In this document: positions 38,855 through 47,876 of the stretch, one piece after another
Layout: the number at the start of each line of letters is the position of its first letter
Position numbering within the stretch: position 1 is the stretch's first letter
NCBI GenBank assembly: GCA_963781675.1
Contig: CAWAGF010000005.1
Span: forward strand, 62,001-126,000
DNA: 64,000 bases
Direction of reading: 5' to 3'
Source of the DNA: SCTD01 sp963781675
GTDB taxonomy: Bacteria > Actinomycetota > Actinomycetes > Mycobacteriales > SCTD01
Program-made: the position numbers and the translations under genes
Notes under the pieces: model-generated
Told to the model about the DNA's origin: nothing
The model's input: only the letters and a program-made list of their open reading frames with translations
Database searches by the model: none

Positions 38855-39545
38855 CTAGCGGATCGGGGCCGCTCTTCGGCCGAGCAACGCCGTTCCGACA
38901 CGCACGTGTGTCGCGCCGTGCCGCACAGCCTGCTCGAGGTCGCCGCTCATGCCGGCGCTGACCGCGGCGGCGTCCGGGTGCTCGGTGCGCAGCCGCTCGG
39001 CGAGCTCGGCCAGCTCGGCGAAGGCGCGGTCGGGGTCGGCGCCGAGGGGCGCCACCGCCATGAGCCCGCCGAGGTGCAGCCCGTCCGCGGTCGCGGCCGC
39101 CTCGGCCAGCGCCGGCAGGTCGGCGGGCAGCGCTCCCCCGCGCTCCGGGTCGCCGTCGAGGCTGACCTGCAGCAGCACCTCCAGCACGCGCTCGGCCCGC
39201 TGCGCCCCCTTGCTCAGCGCGTCGACCAGCGCGGGCCGGTCGACCGAGTGCACGACGTCCGCGTAGGCCGCCACGCTGCGGGCCTTGTTGGTCTGCAGGC
39301 CGCCCACGAAGTGCCAGCGCACCCCGTCGACCGCGGCGGCCTTGTCCTTGGCCTCCTGGTCGCGGTTCTCACCGAGGTCGCGCACGCCGAGGTCGCGCAG
39401 CAGCCGCGCAGTCGGAGGCGGGGTGGGTCTTGGTGACGGCGACGAGAGCGACCTCGGCGCGGGCGCGGCCGGCGGCGGCGCAGGCCGCCTCCAGGCGCTG
39501 CTCCAGCGCGGCGAGGCGCGCGGCGAGGTCGTCGGCGCGGCTCAC
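38855..39545 (-). CDS. YggS-family pyridoxal-phosphate-binding protein, interrupted by one insertion
   Basis: PLP homeostasis protein. N-terminus LAALEQRLEAACAAAGR, PLP lysine in VALVAVTKTHPASD; near 39410 one extra base shifts the frame, and the rest (LGENRDQEAKDK, WHFVGGLQTNKA, LGGLMAVAPL, MSGDLEQAVRHGATHVRVG) continues in the other frame to the TAG at 38855. Corrected length about 229 residues, normal. GTG start overlaps pgeF (GTGA). Confidence 0.9.
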
Positions 39546-40246
39546 GTGAGCCAGACGAGGCCGGCCGACCGGCCGGTGGTGCCGTCCCTGCGGTAGCTGA
39601 ACAGGTCCGGCCGCTCCACCGTGCAGCCCGGCAGCTGCTCGACGTCCCAGCACTCCGGCGCCAGCTGCTCGAGCACGCCGCCGGCGACGTCGAGCGACGG
39701 CGTCCCGACCCGGGTCACGGAGCGGGCGACCGGCACCCGCGCGGCGACCTCCTCGCGCAGCGCCTCGGGCACCTCGTAGCAGCGCGGGCACACCGACGGC
39801 CCGACGCGGCCGATGAGCGTGCGGGCGCCGAGGTCGCGCATCGCGCTGACCAGCGCCGCGACCACCCCCTCGGCCATGCCCTTGCGGCCGGCGTGCGCCA
39901 CGCCGACGACGCCCTCGGCGGGGGCGGCCAGCAGCACCGGCGTGCAGTCGGCGACCAGCACCCCGAGGGCGAGGCGCCGCTCGCGGGTGACCAGCGCGTC
40001 GGCGTGCGGCGGGCCGTCCGGCCACGGGCCGGTGACCTCGACGACGTCCGTGCCGTGCACCTGCTCCGCGACGACCAGGTCCCGGGCGCCGACGGCCTCG
40101 GCCGCGCGGCGGCGGTTCTCCGCGACGGCGGCCGGGTCGTCGCCGACGTGGGCGCCGAGGTTGAGGCTGTCGTACGGCGGCAGGCTGACGCCACCGGCAC
40201 GGGTCGTGAACGCGAAGCCGGCGCCGTCCAGCTCCTCGGTGTGCAG
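39542..40246 (-). CDS. pgeF: PgeF/YfiH multicopper-like purine/peptidoglycan-editing protein, probable CTG start
   Basis: Family members are called peptidoglycan-editing factor or purine nucleoside phosphorylase. About 234 residues: FAFTTRAGGVSLPPYDSLNLG, HGTDVVEV, VADCTPVLL (Cys) and VAHAGRKGM (His) form the metal site. From the ftsZ stop no ATG/GTG/TTG precedes the conserved FAFTTR; CTG at 40246 is the only near start. A GTG at 40060 would delete the first strands. It follows ftsZ by two bases, the usual order. Confidence 0.85.
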   Translation of the reverse strand: MHTEELDGAGFAFTTRAGGVSLPPYDSLNLGAHVGDDPAAVAENRRRAAEAVGARDLVVAEQVHGTDVVEVTGPWPDGPPHADALVTRERRLALGVLVADCTPVLLAAPAEGVVGVAHAGRKGMAEGVVAALVSAMRDLGARTLIGRVGPSVCPRCYEVPEALREEVAARVPVARSVTRVGTPSLDVAGGVLEQLAPECWDVEQLPGCTVERPDLFSYRRDGTTGRSAGLVWLT

Positions 40247-40248
40247 CG

Positions 40249-41385
40249 CTACTTCAGGAAGTCGGGGACGTCGAGGTCGTCCTCGAAGACCACGGTGCGG
40301 CGCGGCGGCGGCGTGACGGCCGACGGCGCCGGGCGCTGCACGGCGGGCGGGGGCGTACGGACCGGCTGCGGGGCGGGCGCCGCGGCAGCCGGCTCCTCCT
40401 GCGGGCGGCGGGTCTCGATGCGACGGACCGGCGTCGGCGCACCGGCGTCGAAGCCGGCGGCGATGACCGTCACGCGGACCTCGTCGCCGAGCGCGTCGTC
40501 GATGACGGCGCCGAAGATGATGTTGGCCTCGGGGTGCGCGGCGTCCGCGACGAGCTGGGCGGCCTCGTTGATCTCGAACAGGCCGAGGTCGCTGCCGCCG
40601 GAGATGTTGAGCAGCACGCCGTGGGCGCCGTCCATGCTGGCCTCGAGCAGCGGGCTGGCGATCGCCATCTCGGCGGCCACGGCCGCGCGGTCGTCGCCGC
40701 GGGCGTTGCCGATGCCCATCAGGGCGCTGCCGGCGCCGGACATGACGGCCTTGACGTCGGCGAAGTCGAGGTTGATCAGGCCGGGCGTCGTGATGAGGTC
40801 GGTGATGCCCTGCACGCCGGAGAGCAGCACCTGGTCGGCGCTCTTGAAGGCGTCCATGACGCTGACCGAGCGGTCGCTGATGGACAGCAGCCGGTCGTTC
40901 GGGATGACGATGAGGGTGTCCACCTCGGCGCGCAGGGCCTCGATGCCCTCCTCCGCCTGCTGGGCGCGCTTGCGGCCCTCGAAGGAGAACGGCCGGGTGA
41001 CGACGCCGATGGTGAGCGCGCCGAGCGCGCGGGCCACGCTGGCGACGACGGGCGCGCCACCGGTCCCGGTGCCGCCGCCCTCGCCCGCGGTCACGAAGAC
41101 CATGTCGGCCCCCTTGAGGACCTCCTCGATCTCGTCGCGGTGGTCCTCGGCGGCCTGGCGGCCGACGTCGGGCTGCGCGCCGGCGCCGAGGCCGCGGGTC
41201 AGCTCGCGGCCGACGTCGAGCTTGACGTCGGCGTCGCTCATGAGCAGCGCCTGCGCGTCGGTGTTGATCGCGATGAACTCGACGCCCTTGAGGCCCACCT
41301 CGATCATGCGGTTGACGGCGTTGACGCCGCCTCCCCCGATGCCGACCACCTTGATGACGGCGAGGTAGTTCTGCGGTGCTGCCAC
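40249..41385 (-). CDS. ftsZ: Cell division GTPase FtsZ
   Basis: Forms the Z-ring. 378 residues: KVVGIGGGGVNAVNRMI, AINTDAQAL, GTP signature AGEGGGTGTGGAP near residue 100, TNDRLL-equivalent VIPNDRLLSIS, and the C-terminal tail DDLDVPDFLK for SepF/FtsW. The GTG at 41385 begins VAAPQNYLAVIKVVG; an in-frame GTG at 41478 would add 31 non-conserved residues. A plausible promoter lies at 41473-41501. Unlike the usual order, ftsQ is not directly upstream. Confidence 0.96.
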   Translation of the reverse strand: MAAPQNYLAVIKVVGIGGGGVNAVNRMIEVGLKGVEFIAINTDAQALLMSDADVKLDVGRELTRGLGAGAQPDVGRQAAEDHRDEIEEVLKGADMVFVTAGEGGGTGTGGAPVVASVARALGALTIGVVTRPFSFEGRKRAQQAEEGIEALRAEVDTLIVIPNDRLLSISDRSVSVMDAFKSADQVLLSGVQGITDLITTPGLINLDFADVKAVMSGAGSALMGIGNARGDDRAAVAAEMAIASPLLEASMDGAHGVLLNISGGSDLGLFEINEAAQLVADAAHPEANIIFGAVIDDALGDEVRVTVIAAGFDAGAPTPVRRIETRRPQEEPAAAAPAPQPVRTPPPAVQRPAPSAVTPPPRRTVVFEDDLDVPDFLK

Positions 41386-41472
41386 GGTGGTGGGGGCCTC
41401 TCGAGAGCGGGCGGGCGTGCGGACGGCGGGGAAGCCTGGAGTCGAGGTGGAGGGCGCTGCGGGAACCCTCGA

Positions 41473-41501
41473 CCTCAAGGAGACGCTTAGAGTTATGTCA
41501 A
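41473..41501 (-). promoter_or_regulatory. Possible ftsZ promoter region
   Basis: On the minus strand TTGACA lies at 41501-41496, a perfect -35 box. The 17-18 base downstream position gives TTGAGG/TGAGGT, a poor -10, so the exact start is unclear. The AT-rich patch (TTGACATAACTCTAAG) stands out from its surroundings, and ftsZ has no upstream gene on its strand for about 0.85 kb. Confidence 0.4.
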
Positions 41502-41599
41502 CCTGGGCTGACGTGGCGGGACGCTAGGGGAGCCGCCGGAGCGGGTCAACAGCCCCTGCGGCGTGTCGCGGAAAAGGGGGTCCGATCGGACCGGGTCGC

Positions 41600-42220
41600 A
41601 TGGTCGACTCGACCACGTCCTGCTCCTCCCCTCCCCCCTCCGGAGACCCCGTGGCCACCCTCACCGGAGCCGCGCTGGCCGGCCTGCTGGCCGACGAGCG
41701 GCGGCTGCGCGCCCTGTCCGCCGTCGTGCTCGGCGCCGGCTCGGCCGCCGACGTCGCCACCGCCGCGGGCCTGCGCCCCAGGGATGCCGCGGCCGCGCTG
41801 CACCGCCTGTCCGCCGCCGGCCTGGTCGTCGACGGTCCCCCGCTGCGGGTGGCGCTGGAGCCGCTGCGCGCGCTGGCCGCCGCGGGCCACGAGCCCGAGC
41901 CGGACGGCGCCCCGAACCTGAGGGCCTTCGTGCGCGGGCGCCGGCTGCTCGGGCTGCCCGCGCAGGCCGCCCGGCGCTGGGACGTCCTCGCCCACGTCGT
42001 GCAGGAGACCTTCTCCCCCGGCGTCGACTACGAGGAGACGCAGGTCAACGCGCTGCTCGAGCCGTGGTGCGAGGACGCGCCGGTCGACCGGGCAGCGCTG
42101 CGCCGCTACCTCGTGGAGAGCGGCCTGATGAGCCGCGGGGGCGGGGTGTACCGGCTGGGGCACGACGGGCCCGCGATGAGCCCCGGCGAGCGGCTGGTGC
42201 GCGGGCTCGGGCTGGAGTGA
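41600..42220 (+). CDS. HTH plus DUF2087 protein
   Basis: 206 residues: an N-terminal ArsR-like winged-helix region (GLRPRDAAAALHRLSAAGLV) and a C-terminal DUF2087 domain (RRWDVLAHVVQETFSPG, DYEETQVNALLEPW, LRRYLVESGLMSR). DUF2087 is a small domain of unknown role found in bacterial regulators. ATG at 41600; GTG at 41652 is an alternative. It is the only plus-strand gene between ftsQ and ftsZ. Confidence 0.85.
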   Translation: MVDSTTSCSSPPPSGDPVATLTGAALAGLLADERRLRALSAVVLGAGSAADVATAAGLRPRDAAAALHRLSAAGLVVDGPPLRVALEPLRALAAAGHEPEPDGAPNLRAFVRGRRLLGLPAQAARRWDVLAHVVQETFSPGVDYEETQVNALLEPWCEDAPVDRAALRRYLVESGLMSRGGGVYRLGHDGPAMSPGERLVRGLGLE

Positions 42221-42233
42221 GCCGGGGCGGGGG

Positions 42234-43196
42234 TCAGCGCCGGCGCTTGGCGGCGTACATCCGCGCGTCGGCCCGGGACAGCAGCCCCTGCGGGTCGTCG
42301 TCGCCCCCGCGGGACAGCGCGACGCCGACGCTCACGCCGACGCTCAGCTCCACGCCGTGCACCTCGAGCGGTGCGGTGACCGCGGTGATCAGGCGCGGCA
42401 CCAGCGCCTCGAGCGCGCTCTCGCTGGCGCTCTCGACCAGCACGACGAACTCGTCGCCGCCGAGCCGCGCGGCGGTGTCGGACGGTCGCACCGCCGTGCA
42501 CAGCCGGTCGGCCACCACGCGCAGGACGGCGTCGCCGACGGCGTGGCCGTGCTGGTCGTTGACCTCCTTGAAGCCGTCGAGGTCGAGGAACAGCACGCCG
42601 GTGCTCTCGCCGGAGCGGGCGTCGCGGGCGAGAGCGGTGCGCAGCCGCTCCTCGAGCAGCGCGCGGTTGGCGAGCCCGGTGAGCGGGTCGCGCACGGCCC
42701 GCTCGGTGAGCACCGCGGTGAGCTCGCGCAGGTCCTGCTCGGCGCGCCGGCGCTCGCTGATGTCCTGCGCGCTGACCGCCAGCCAGGCCGGCCGTCCCTC
42801 CGGCGACAGCACCGTCGCCACGCCGTGCAGCAGCCAGGTCGTCGCGCCGTCGGCGTGGACGTACTGCCGCTCGGCCTGCACCGAGGACGTGCGGCCGGAC
42901 AGCAGGTCCTCCAGCGCGTGCGGGTCGCCGCCGCCGAGGACGTCGCCGATGGGGATGCCGATGAGGTCCTCGGGCGCCCGGCCGAGCATCGCGGAGTAGG
43001 TCTGGTTGACCCGCACGTAGCGGCCGGTCAGGTCGGCGAGCGCCAGCCCGATGCGGGCCGCCTCGAAGAAGGTCTCGAAGACGTCGCGGCTCGCGGTGAG
43101 GGCGTCGATCGTGGCCCGGGCAGCCTGAGCCCGCTCGTCGCTCGGGACCGGGTCCACGGGCGACGCGCTCGGCACGTCAGCATCGGAGGCCATCAC
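42234..43196 (-). CDS. PAS-GGDEF diguanylate cyclase
   Basis: Makes cyclic-di-GMP. 320 residues: PAS domain (about residues 45-155, LADLTGRYVRVNQTYSAML), a helix, and GGDEF with the motif intact near residue 245 (ARLGGDEFVVLV) and an upstream RPSD inhibitory site. No membrane segment, so it is probably cytosolic. Starts GTG then ATG (43196/43193). It lies 27 bases after the ftsQ stop and could be read from the dcw operon. Confidence 0.93.
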   Translation of the reverse strand: MMASDADVPSASPVDPVPSDERAQAARATIDALTASRDVFETFFEAARIGLALADLTGRYVRVNQTYSAMLGRAPEDLIGIPIGDVLGGGDPHALEDLLSGRTSSVQAERQYVHADGATTWLLHGVATVLSPEGRPAWLAVSAQDISERRRAEQDLRELTAVLTERAVRDPLTGLANRALLEERLRTALARDARSGESTGVLFLDLDGFKEVNDQHGHAVGDAVLRVVADRLCTAVRPSDTAARLGGDEFVVLVESASESALEALVPRLITAVTAPLEVHGVELSVGVSVGVALSRGGDDDPQGLLSRADARMYAAKRRR

Positions 43197-43223
43197 GCAC
43201 AGTCATGCCCGGTCACGGCAGGC

Positions 43224-44009
43224 TCACCCGGACGAAGGCGTCACAGTCGGCTGACCGCTCACGACGACGACGTCCCCGGCGCTCACGTCGAAGCTGGTGC
43301 CGGGCTTGCCGAGCAGCGCGAGCGCCGCCGCGGCCTTGACGTCGGTGTCCCCCGGCCGCCCCCACACGACCTGCCGCCCGTCGGCCAGGCGCAGCACGAC
43401 GGACGAGGCGGAGGTGGCGCGCACGATGCGCACGCGCTTGCGCAGCTCCGCCGGGATCGCGGCGTAGACCTCGAGCGAGGCCAGCGTCGACGGGTCCTCC
43501 GGGCCGGGCTCGAGGACCTGCAGCCGGACGGCTCCCGCGGGCAGCGCGGCCTCGGTCGCGAAGGCCACGCCCTCGGCGTCCACCAGCGTGTAGCGGCCGT
43601 CCTCCAGCACGCCCCCGACGGGCGTGCGCTCGGTCACCTCGACGGTCAGCGTGCCCGGCCAGGTGCGGCGCACGGCGACGTGGGCGACCGGCGCGAGCCC
43701 GGCCACCCGCCGCTCCACCGCGCCGGTGTCGACGCGCGCCAGCGGCGTGCCGTCCGCGACGGCGGCGGCCTGGACGACCGCGGGCGCCTGCAGCCGCTCG
43801 AGCCCGACGACCTCGACCTCGTCCACGCCCAGCCAGCTCGACGCGAGCAGCACCCAGGCCAGGGCCAGCAGCGGGAGCAGCAGGGCCAGGGCGTTGGCCG
43901 TACGGCGCAGGACGCGGCCGCGGCGGGCCGAGCGCTCGGCGGTCGCGCGCGCCTCCAGGCGCGGGCCGGCGGGCACGACGGACGGCGGGCGGCGGGTCGG
44001 CGCGGTCAC
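43224..44009 (-). CDS. ftsQ: Cell division protein FtsQ
   Basis: Bitopic divisome scaffold. 261 residues: basic N-terminus, one membrane helix (NALALLLPLLALAWVLLASSW), POTRA domain (VDEVEVVGLERLQAPAVV) and the FtsQ beta domain (VAVRRTWPGTLTVEVTERTPV, YTLVDAEGVAF). GTG start at 44009, 19 bases after the murC stop. Confidence 0.93.
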   Translation of the reverse strand: MTAPTRRPPSVVPAGPRLEARATAERSARRGRVLRRTANALALLLPLLALAWVLLASSWLGVDEVEVVGLERLQAPAVVQAAAVADGTPLARVDTGAVERRVAGLAPVAHVAVRRTWPGTLTVEVTERTPVGGVLEDGRYTLVDAEGVAFATEAALPAGAVRLQVLEPGPEDPSTLASLEVYAAIPAELRKRVRIVRATSASSVVLRLADGRQVVWGRPGDTDVKAAAALALLGKPGTSFDVSAGDVVVVSGQPTVTPSSG

Positions 44010-44028
44010 GGGGCCTCCTGGGGACGCG

Positions 44029-45412
44029 TCACGGTGCGGCTCCGGACAGCAGGCGCAGCACCTCGGGACCGATCGCGGTGACGTCGCCGGCGCCGAGGGT
44101 GAGCACGAGGTCGCCCGGCTCGGCGCGGTCGGCGAGCAGCTGCGGGACGGCCGTCCACGACGGCTCGAACACCACGCGTCCGTGCGGCACGGCGGCCGCC
44201 ACGGTGGCGCCGGTCGCGCCCGGCACCGGCTCCTCGCCCGCGGCGTAGACCTCCATGACGACGACCTCGTCGGCCGCCGCGAGCGCCTCGCCGAACTCCT
44301 GCGCGAACGCCAGCGTGCGGCTGTAGCGGTGCGGCTGGAACGCCACGACGAGCCGGCCCTGCCCCGCGACCTCGCGCGCCGCGGACAGCTGCGCCACGAG
44401 CTCGGTCGGGTGGTGGGCGTAGTCGTCGTAGACGCGCACGCCGGCCACGGTGCCCTTGAGCTCCATCCGCCGGCGCACGCCGGTGAAGCCGCCGAGCCCC
44501 TCGACGAGCAGCGCCTCGGGCAGGCCCAGCCCGATGCCGGTGAGCAGCGCCGCGCCGGAGTTCAGCGCGAGGTGCCGCCCCGGCACGGCGAGCGACACCG
44601 GGGGCAGCCGGCGCCCGCGCAGCACCGGCTCGTACCGGCTGGTCGTCCCGCTCACGGTGACGTCGACCAGGCGCAGGTCGGCGTCCTCGGCGGTGCCGTA
44701 GGTGCGGACGTCGATGCCGCGCTCGCGGGCGTACGACGTGAGGCGCCGGGCGCCGGGGTCGTCGGCGCAGGCGACGACGAAGCCGCCCGGGTCGACGGTC
44801 GCGCACGAAGTCCTCGAAGGCGCGGTCGACCGCGGCGGCGTCGCCGTAGTGGTCGAGGTGGTCGGCCTCGACGTTGGTGACGATGGCGGCGTACGGGTGG
44901 TAGGCGAGGAAGCTGCCGTCGCTCTCGTCGGCCTCGACGACGAACAGCTCGCCGCTGCCGTGGTGGGCGTTGCTCGCCGCCTCGTTGAGGTCGCCGCCGA
45001 TGGCGAACGACGGGTCGACGCCGCAGTGCTGGACGGCCACGGTGAGCATCGAGGTCGTCGTCGTCTTGCCGTGCGTGCCGGCGACCGCGACGCCGCGGCG
45101 GCCGGCCATCAGGGCGGCGAGGGCCTCGGCGCGCAGCAGCACCCGCAGCCCGTGCTCGCGCGCCGCGAGCAGCTCGGGGTTGTCCTGCCGGATGGCGGTG
45201 GACACCACGACGGTGTCGGCGTCCGCGACGTGCCCCGCGTCGTGGCCGAGGTGCACGGTCGCGCCGAGCGCGCGCAGCGCGGCGGTGGTGCGGCTGTCCT
45301 TGGCGTCGCTGCCGGAGACGGTCTGCCCGCGGGCCAGCAGCACGCGCGCGATGCCGCTCATGCCGGCCCCGCCGATGCCGACGAAGTGCACCCGGCCGAG
45401 CTCGGCGCTCAC
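44029..45412 (-). CDS. murC: UDP-N-acetylmuramate--L-alanine ligase, interrupted by one insertion
   Basis: Adds L-Ala to UDP-MurNAc. N-terminal part: HFVGIGGAGMSGIARVLL, ATP loop VAGTHGKTTTTSM, EADESDGSFLAY, TNVEADHLDHYGD. Near 44803 one extra base shifts the frame: removing it gives FVATVDPGGFVVACADDPG and then the remaining two-thirds (MELKGTVAGVRVYDDYAHHPTE, FQPHRYSRT) to the TGA at 44029. Corrected length about 460 residues, normal. The GTG at 45412 overlaps a short upstream ORF. Confidence 0.93.
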
Positions 45413-45492
45413 CGTGACACCGACCTTCGCTCCGCAGCCGACGAGCGCGTCCGCTCCTTCGTCGCGGAGCACTCGACGACAGCTCCGCTCAT
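45409..45492 (-). CDS. Possible 27-codon ORF bridging murG and murC
   Basis: An ATG overlaps the murG stop (ATGA at 45492) and the ORF's TGA overlaps the murC GTG (GTGA at 45412). The peptide (MSGAVVECSATKERTRSS...) has no recognisable features. It fills the 76-base gap and may serve to pass ribosomes from murG to murC. Confidence 0.3.
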   Translation of the reverse strand: MSGAVVECSATKERTRSSAAERRSVSR

Positions 45493-46572
45493 GGGCCGAC
45501 TGCCTTCAGCACGAGGTCGGCCAGTGCCTCGTCGGCGTCGCGGCTGCCGTACGCCGCTGCGGCCGCGCCCATCGCGGACAGCCGCTCCGGCGAGCGCAGC
45601 AGCCCGATCACGGTGTCCCGCACGTAGTCCGGCCGGAAGTCCGCGTCGTCCACGAGCAGCCCGCCCCCGGCGTCGACGACCGGCCGCGCGTTGAGCGCCT
45701 GCTCGCCGTTGCCGATCGGCAGCGGCACGTAGACGGCCGGCAGCCCGACCGCGGAGAGCTCCGCGCAGGTCATCGCGCCGGCCCGGCAGACCACCAGGTC
45801 GGCGGCGGCGTACGCCAGCTCCATCCGGTCGACGTAGGCCAGCACGTGGTGGGTCGGCTCGGTCACCTGCGCCTGCACGTCGTCGGCGTTCCTGGGGCCG
45901 GCGACGTGCAGCACCTGGACGCCGGCCGCGGCGAGGTCGGCGGACGCTCCGGTGATCGCGCCGTTGACGTTGCGGGCGCCCTGCGAGCCACCGGTCACGA
46001 GCAGCACGGGCCCGTCGGTCAGCCCGAAGGCGGCCCGGGCCTCGGCCCGCACGGCCTCGCGGTCGAGCCGGGAGATGGCCGTGCGCAGCGGGATCCCGAG
46101 CACCTGCGCGCCGGACAGGCCGCTGCCCTCGACGGCCGCGGCGACGTGGGGCGTGAGGCGCGCGCCGACGCGGTTGGCGATGCCGGCGCGCGCGTTGGCC
46201 TCGTGCACGACGAAGGGCGTGCCGCGGCGTCGGGCCGCGAGGTAGGCGGGCAGCGCGACGTAGCCGCCGAACCCGACCACGACGTCGGCCTGCACCCGGT
46301 CGAGGTGCGCGCGCGTCTGCTTCACCGCGCCGCTGACCCGGCCGGGGACGCGCAGCAGGTCGACGGTCGGCCGGCGCGGCAGCGGCACCCGCGGGATCTC
46401 CGCGAGGGCGTAGCCGCGGGCCGGGACGAGCCGCGCCTCCAGGCCGGTCGACGTGCCGAGCGCCGTCACGACGGTTGCAGGGGTCGCGGCGCAGCAGGGC
46501 ATCGGCGAGCGCGAGCGCCGGCTCGACGTGACCGGCCGTCCCGCCGCCCGCGAGCACGACGGAGAGCGGCAC
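45489..46572 (-). CDS. murG: UDP-GlcNAc:lipid I transferase, interrupted by one insertion
   Basis: Makes lipid II. The GTG at 46572 starts VPLSVVLAGGGTAGHVEPALALADALLRRDP, the acceptor-site loop, written here as GGGTAGHVEPALALAD. One extra base near 46479 shifts the frame; removing it gives DPATVVTALGTSTGLEARLVPARG (shown as ATVVTALGTSTGLE) and the rest to the stop at 45489, including VLLVTGGSQGARNVN and DLVVCRAGAMTCAEL. Corrected ~360 residues. Start shares a base with the ftsW TAG. Confidence 0.93.
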
Positions 46573-47876
46573 TAGCGCCGCCCGGGCGAGCGGCCGGCGC
46601 GGCCGGCGCTGGTGCGCGAGGCGCCGGCGGTGCGCGGCACCGCGCGCGGGCGGTCGGCGGTGCGGGAGCGGATCGGGGCGGCGTCACCGCGGAGCCGGCC
46701 GCGCAGGGTGGGCGCCGCCGCGAGGGCTGCCGCCGCTCCGGGCTCGAGCCGGGCGAAGGACAGCAGCATGCCGATCGCGACGAGCGTCACGAGCAGCGCG
46801 GAGCCGCCGAAGGAGACGAGCGGCAGCGGGATGCCGGTGATGGGGAGCAGCCCCACGACCGCGCCCATGTTGATGATCGCCTGGCAGCCGAGCCAGGCGG
46901 TGACGCCGGAGGCGGCCAGGCGCACGAAGCCGTCGTCGGTGTTCTGCGCGATGCGGATGCCGGAGTAGATGAGGACCGCGAACAGGCCCACCACGGTGAG
47001 CGTGCCGAGCAGGCCCAGCTCCTCGCCGATGATGGCGAACACGTAGTCGGTGTGCGCCTCGGGCAGGCCGCCGGACCACTTCTCGCGGCTGGCGCCGAGG
47101 CCCAGCCCGAAGAAGCCGCCGGAGGACAGCGCGTAGAAGCCCTGCACCGCCTGGTAGCCGGTGTTCTCGGCGTCGGCGAACGGGTCGCGGAACGACAGCA
47201 GGCGGGCCATGCGGTGCGGCGTGGTCACGGCGAGGAACACCGCACCCGTCAACGCGACGCCGACCAGCGACGCGAAGATGCGCATCGGCGTGCCGACGAC
47301 CCACAGCAGCGCCACGACCACGGTGCCGATGGAGACGGCGGTGCCGAAGTCGGGCTGCAGCATCACGAGCAGCAGCACCAGGCCGCACATCGGGATGAGC
47401 GGCACCAGCAGGTGCATCCGGATGTCGAGCAGCTTCTGCTTGCGCACCAGCAGGTCCGAGCCCCACAGGACGAGCGCGAGCTTGGCGAGCTCGGCCGGCT
47501 GCAGGTTGAAGCCCATCGGCAGCGGGATCCACGACGTCGCGCCGTTCACCTTGTGCCCGACGAACAGCACCGCGGTGAGCAGCACCAGCGACACGACCAG
47601 CGCCGGGTAGGCGCACGCGCGGTAGAAGCGCACCGGCATCCGGGACGCCGCGAACATCAGCGGCAGCCCGAGCGAGATGAAGGTGGCCTGCTTGATGCCG
47701 GTGGAGAACAGCGAGCCGGTCGTGGCGTACGACCGCAGGCTGGAGGCGCTGAACACCATGACCAGGCCCAGCACGAGCAGCAGCAGCGTGCTGGCCAGCA
47801 GCAGGTGGTAGCTCGCCAGCGGTCGCGCCAGCAGGCCGGGCGGCGGCTCGTGGTCGTCCTCGTAGACGGCGGTCAT
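46572..47876 (-). CDS. ftsW: Septal peptidoglycan glycosyltransferase FtsW
   Basis: SEDS-family polymerase of lipid II at the septum. 434 residues: ten hydrophobic segments, VMVFSASSLRSYAT, GATSWIPLPMGFNLQPAELAKL (family core), LQPDFGTAVSIG, GLGLGASREKWSGGLPEAHTD and ITGIPLPLVSFGGSALLVTL, here abbreviated. The last ~60 residues are Arg/Ala-rich and cytoplasmic. ATG overlaps the murD stop (ATGA). Confidence 0.95.
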   Translation of the reverse strand: MTAVYEDDHEPPPGLLARPLASYHLLLASTLLLLVLGLVMVFSASSLRSYATTGSLFSTGIKQATFISLGLPLMFAASRMPVRFYRACAYPALVVSLVLLTAVLFVGHKVNGATSWIPLPMGFNLQPAELAKLALVLWGSDLLVRKQKLLDIRMHLLVPLIPMCGLVLLLVMLQPDFGTAVSIGTVVVALLWVVGTPMRIFASLVGVALTGAVFLAVTTPHRMARLLSFRDPFADAENTGYQAVQGFYALSSGGFFGLGLGASREKWSGGLPEAHTDYVFAIIGEELGLLGTLTVVGLFAVLIYSGIRIAQNTDDGFVRLAASGVTAWLGCQAIINMGAVVGLLPITGIPLPLVSFGGSALLVTLVAIGMLLSFARLEPGAAAALAAAPTLRGRLRGDAAPIRSRTADRPRAVPRTAGASRTSAGRAGRSPGRR

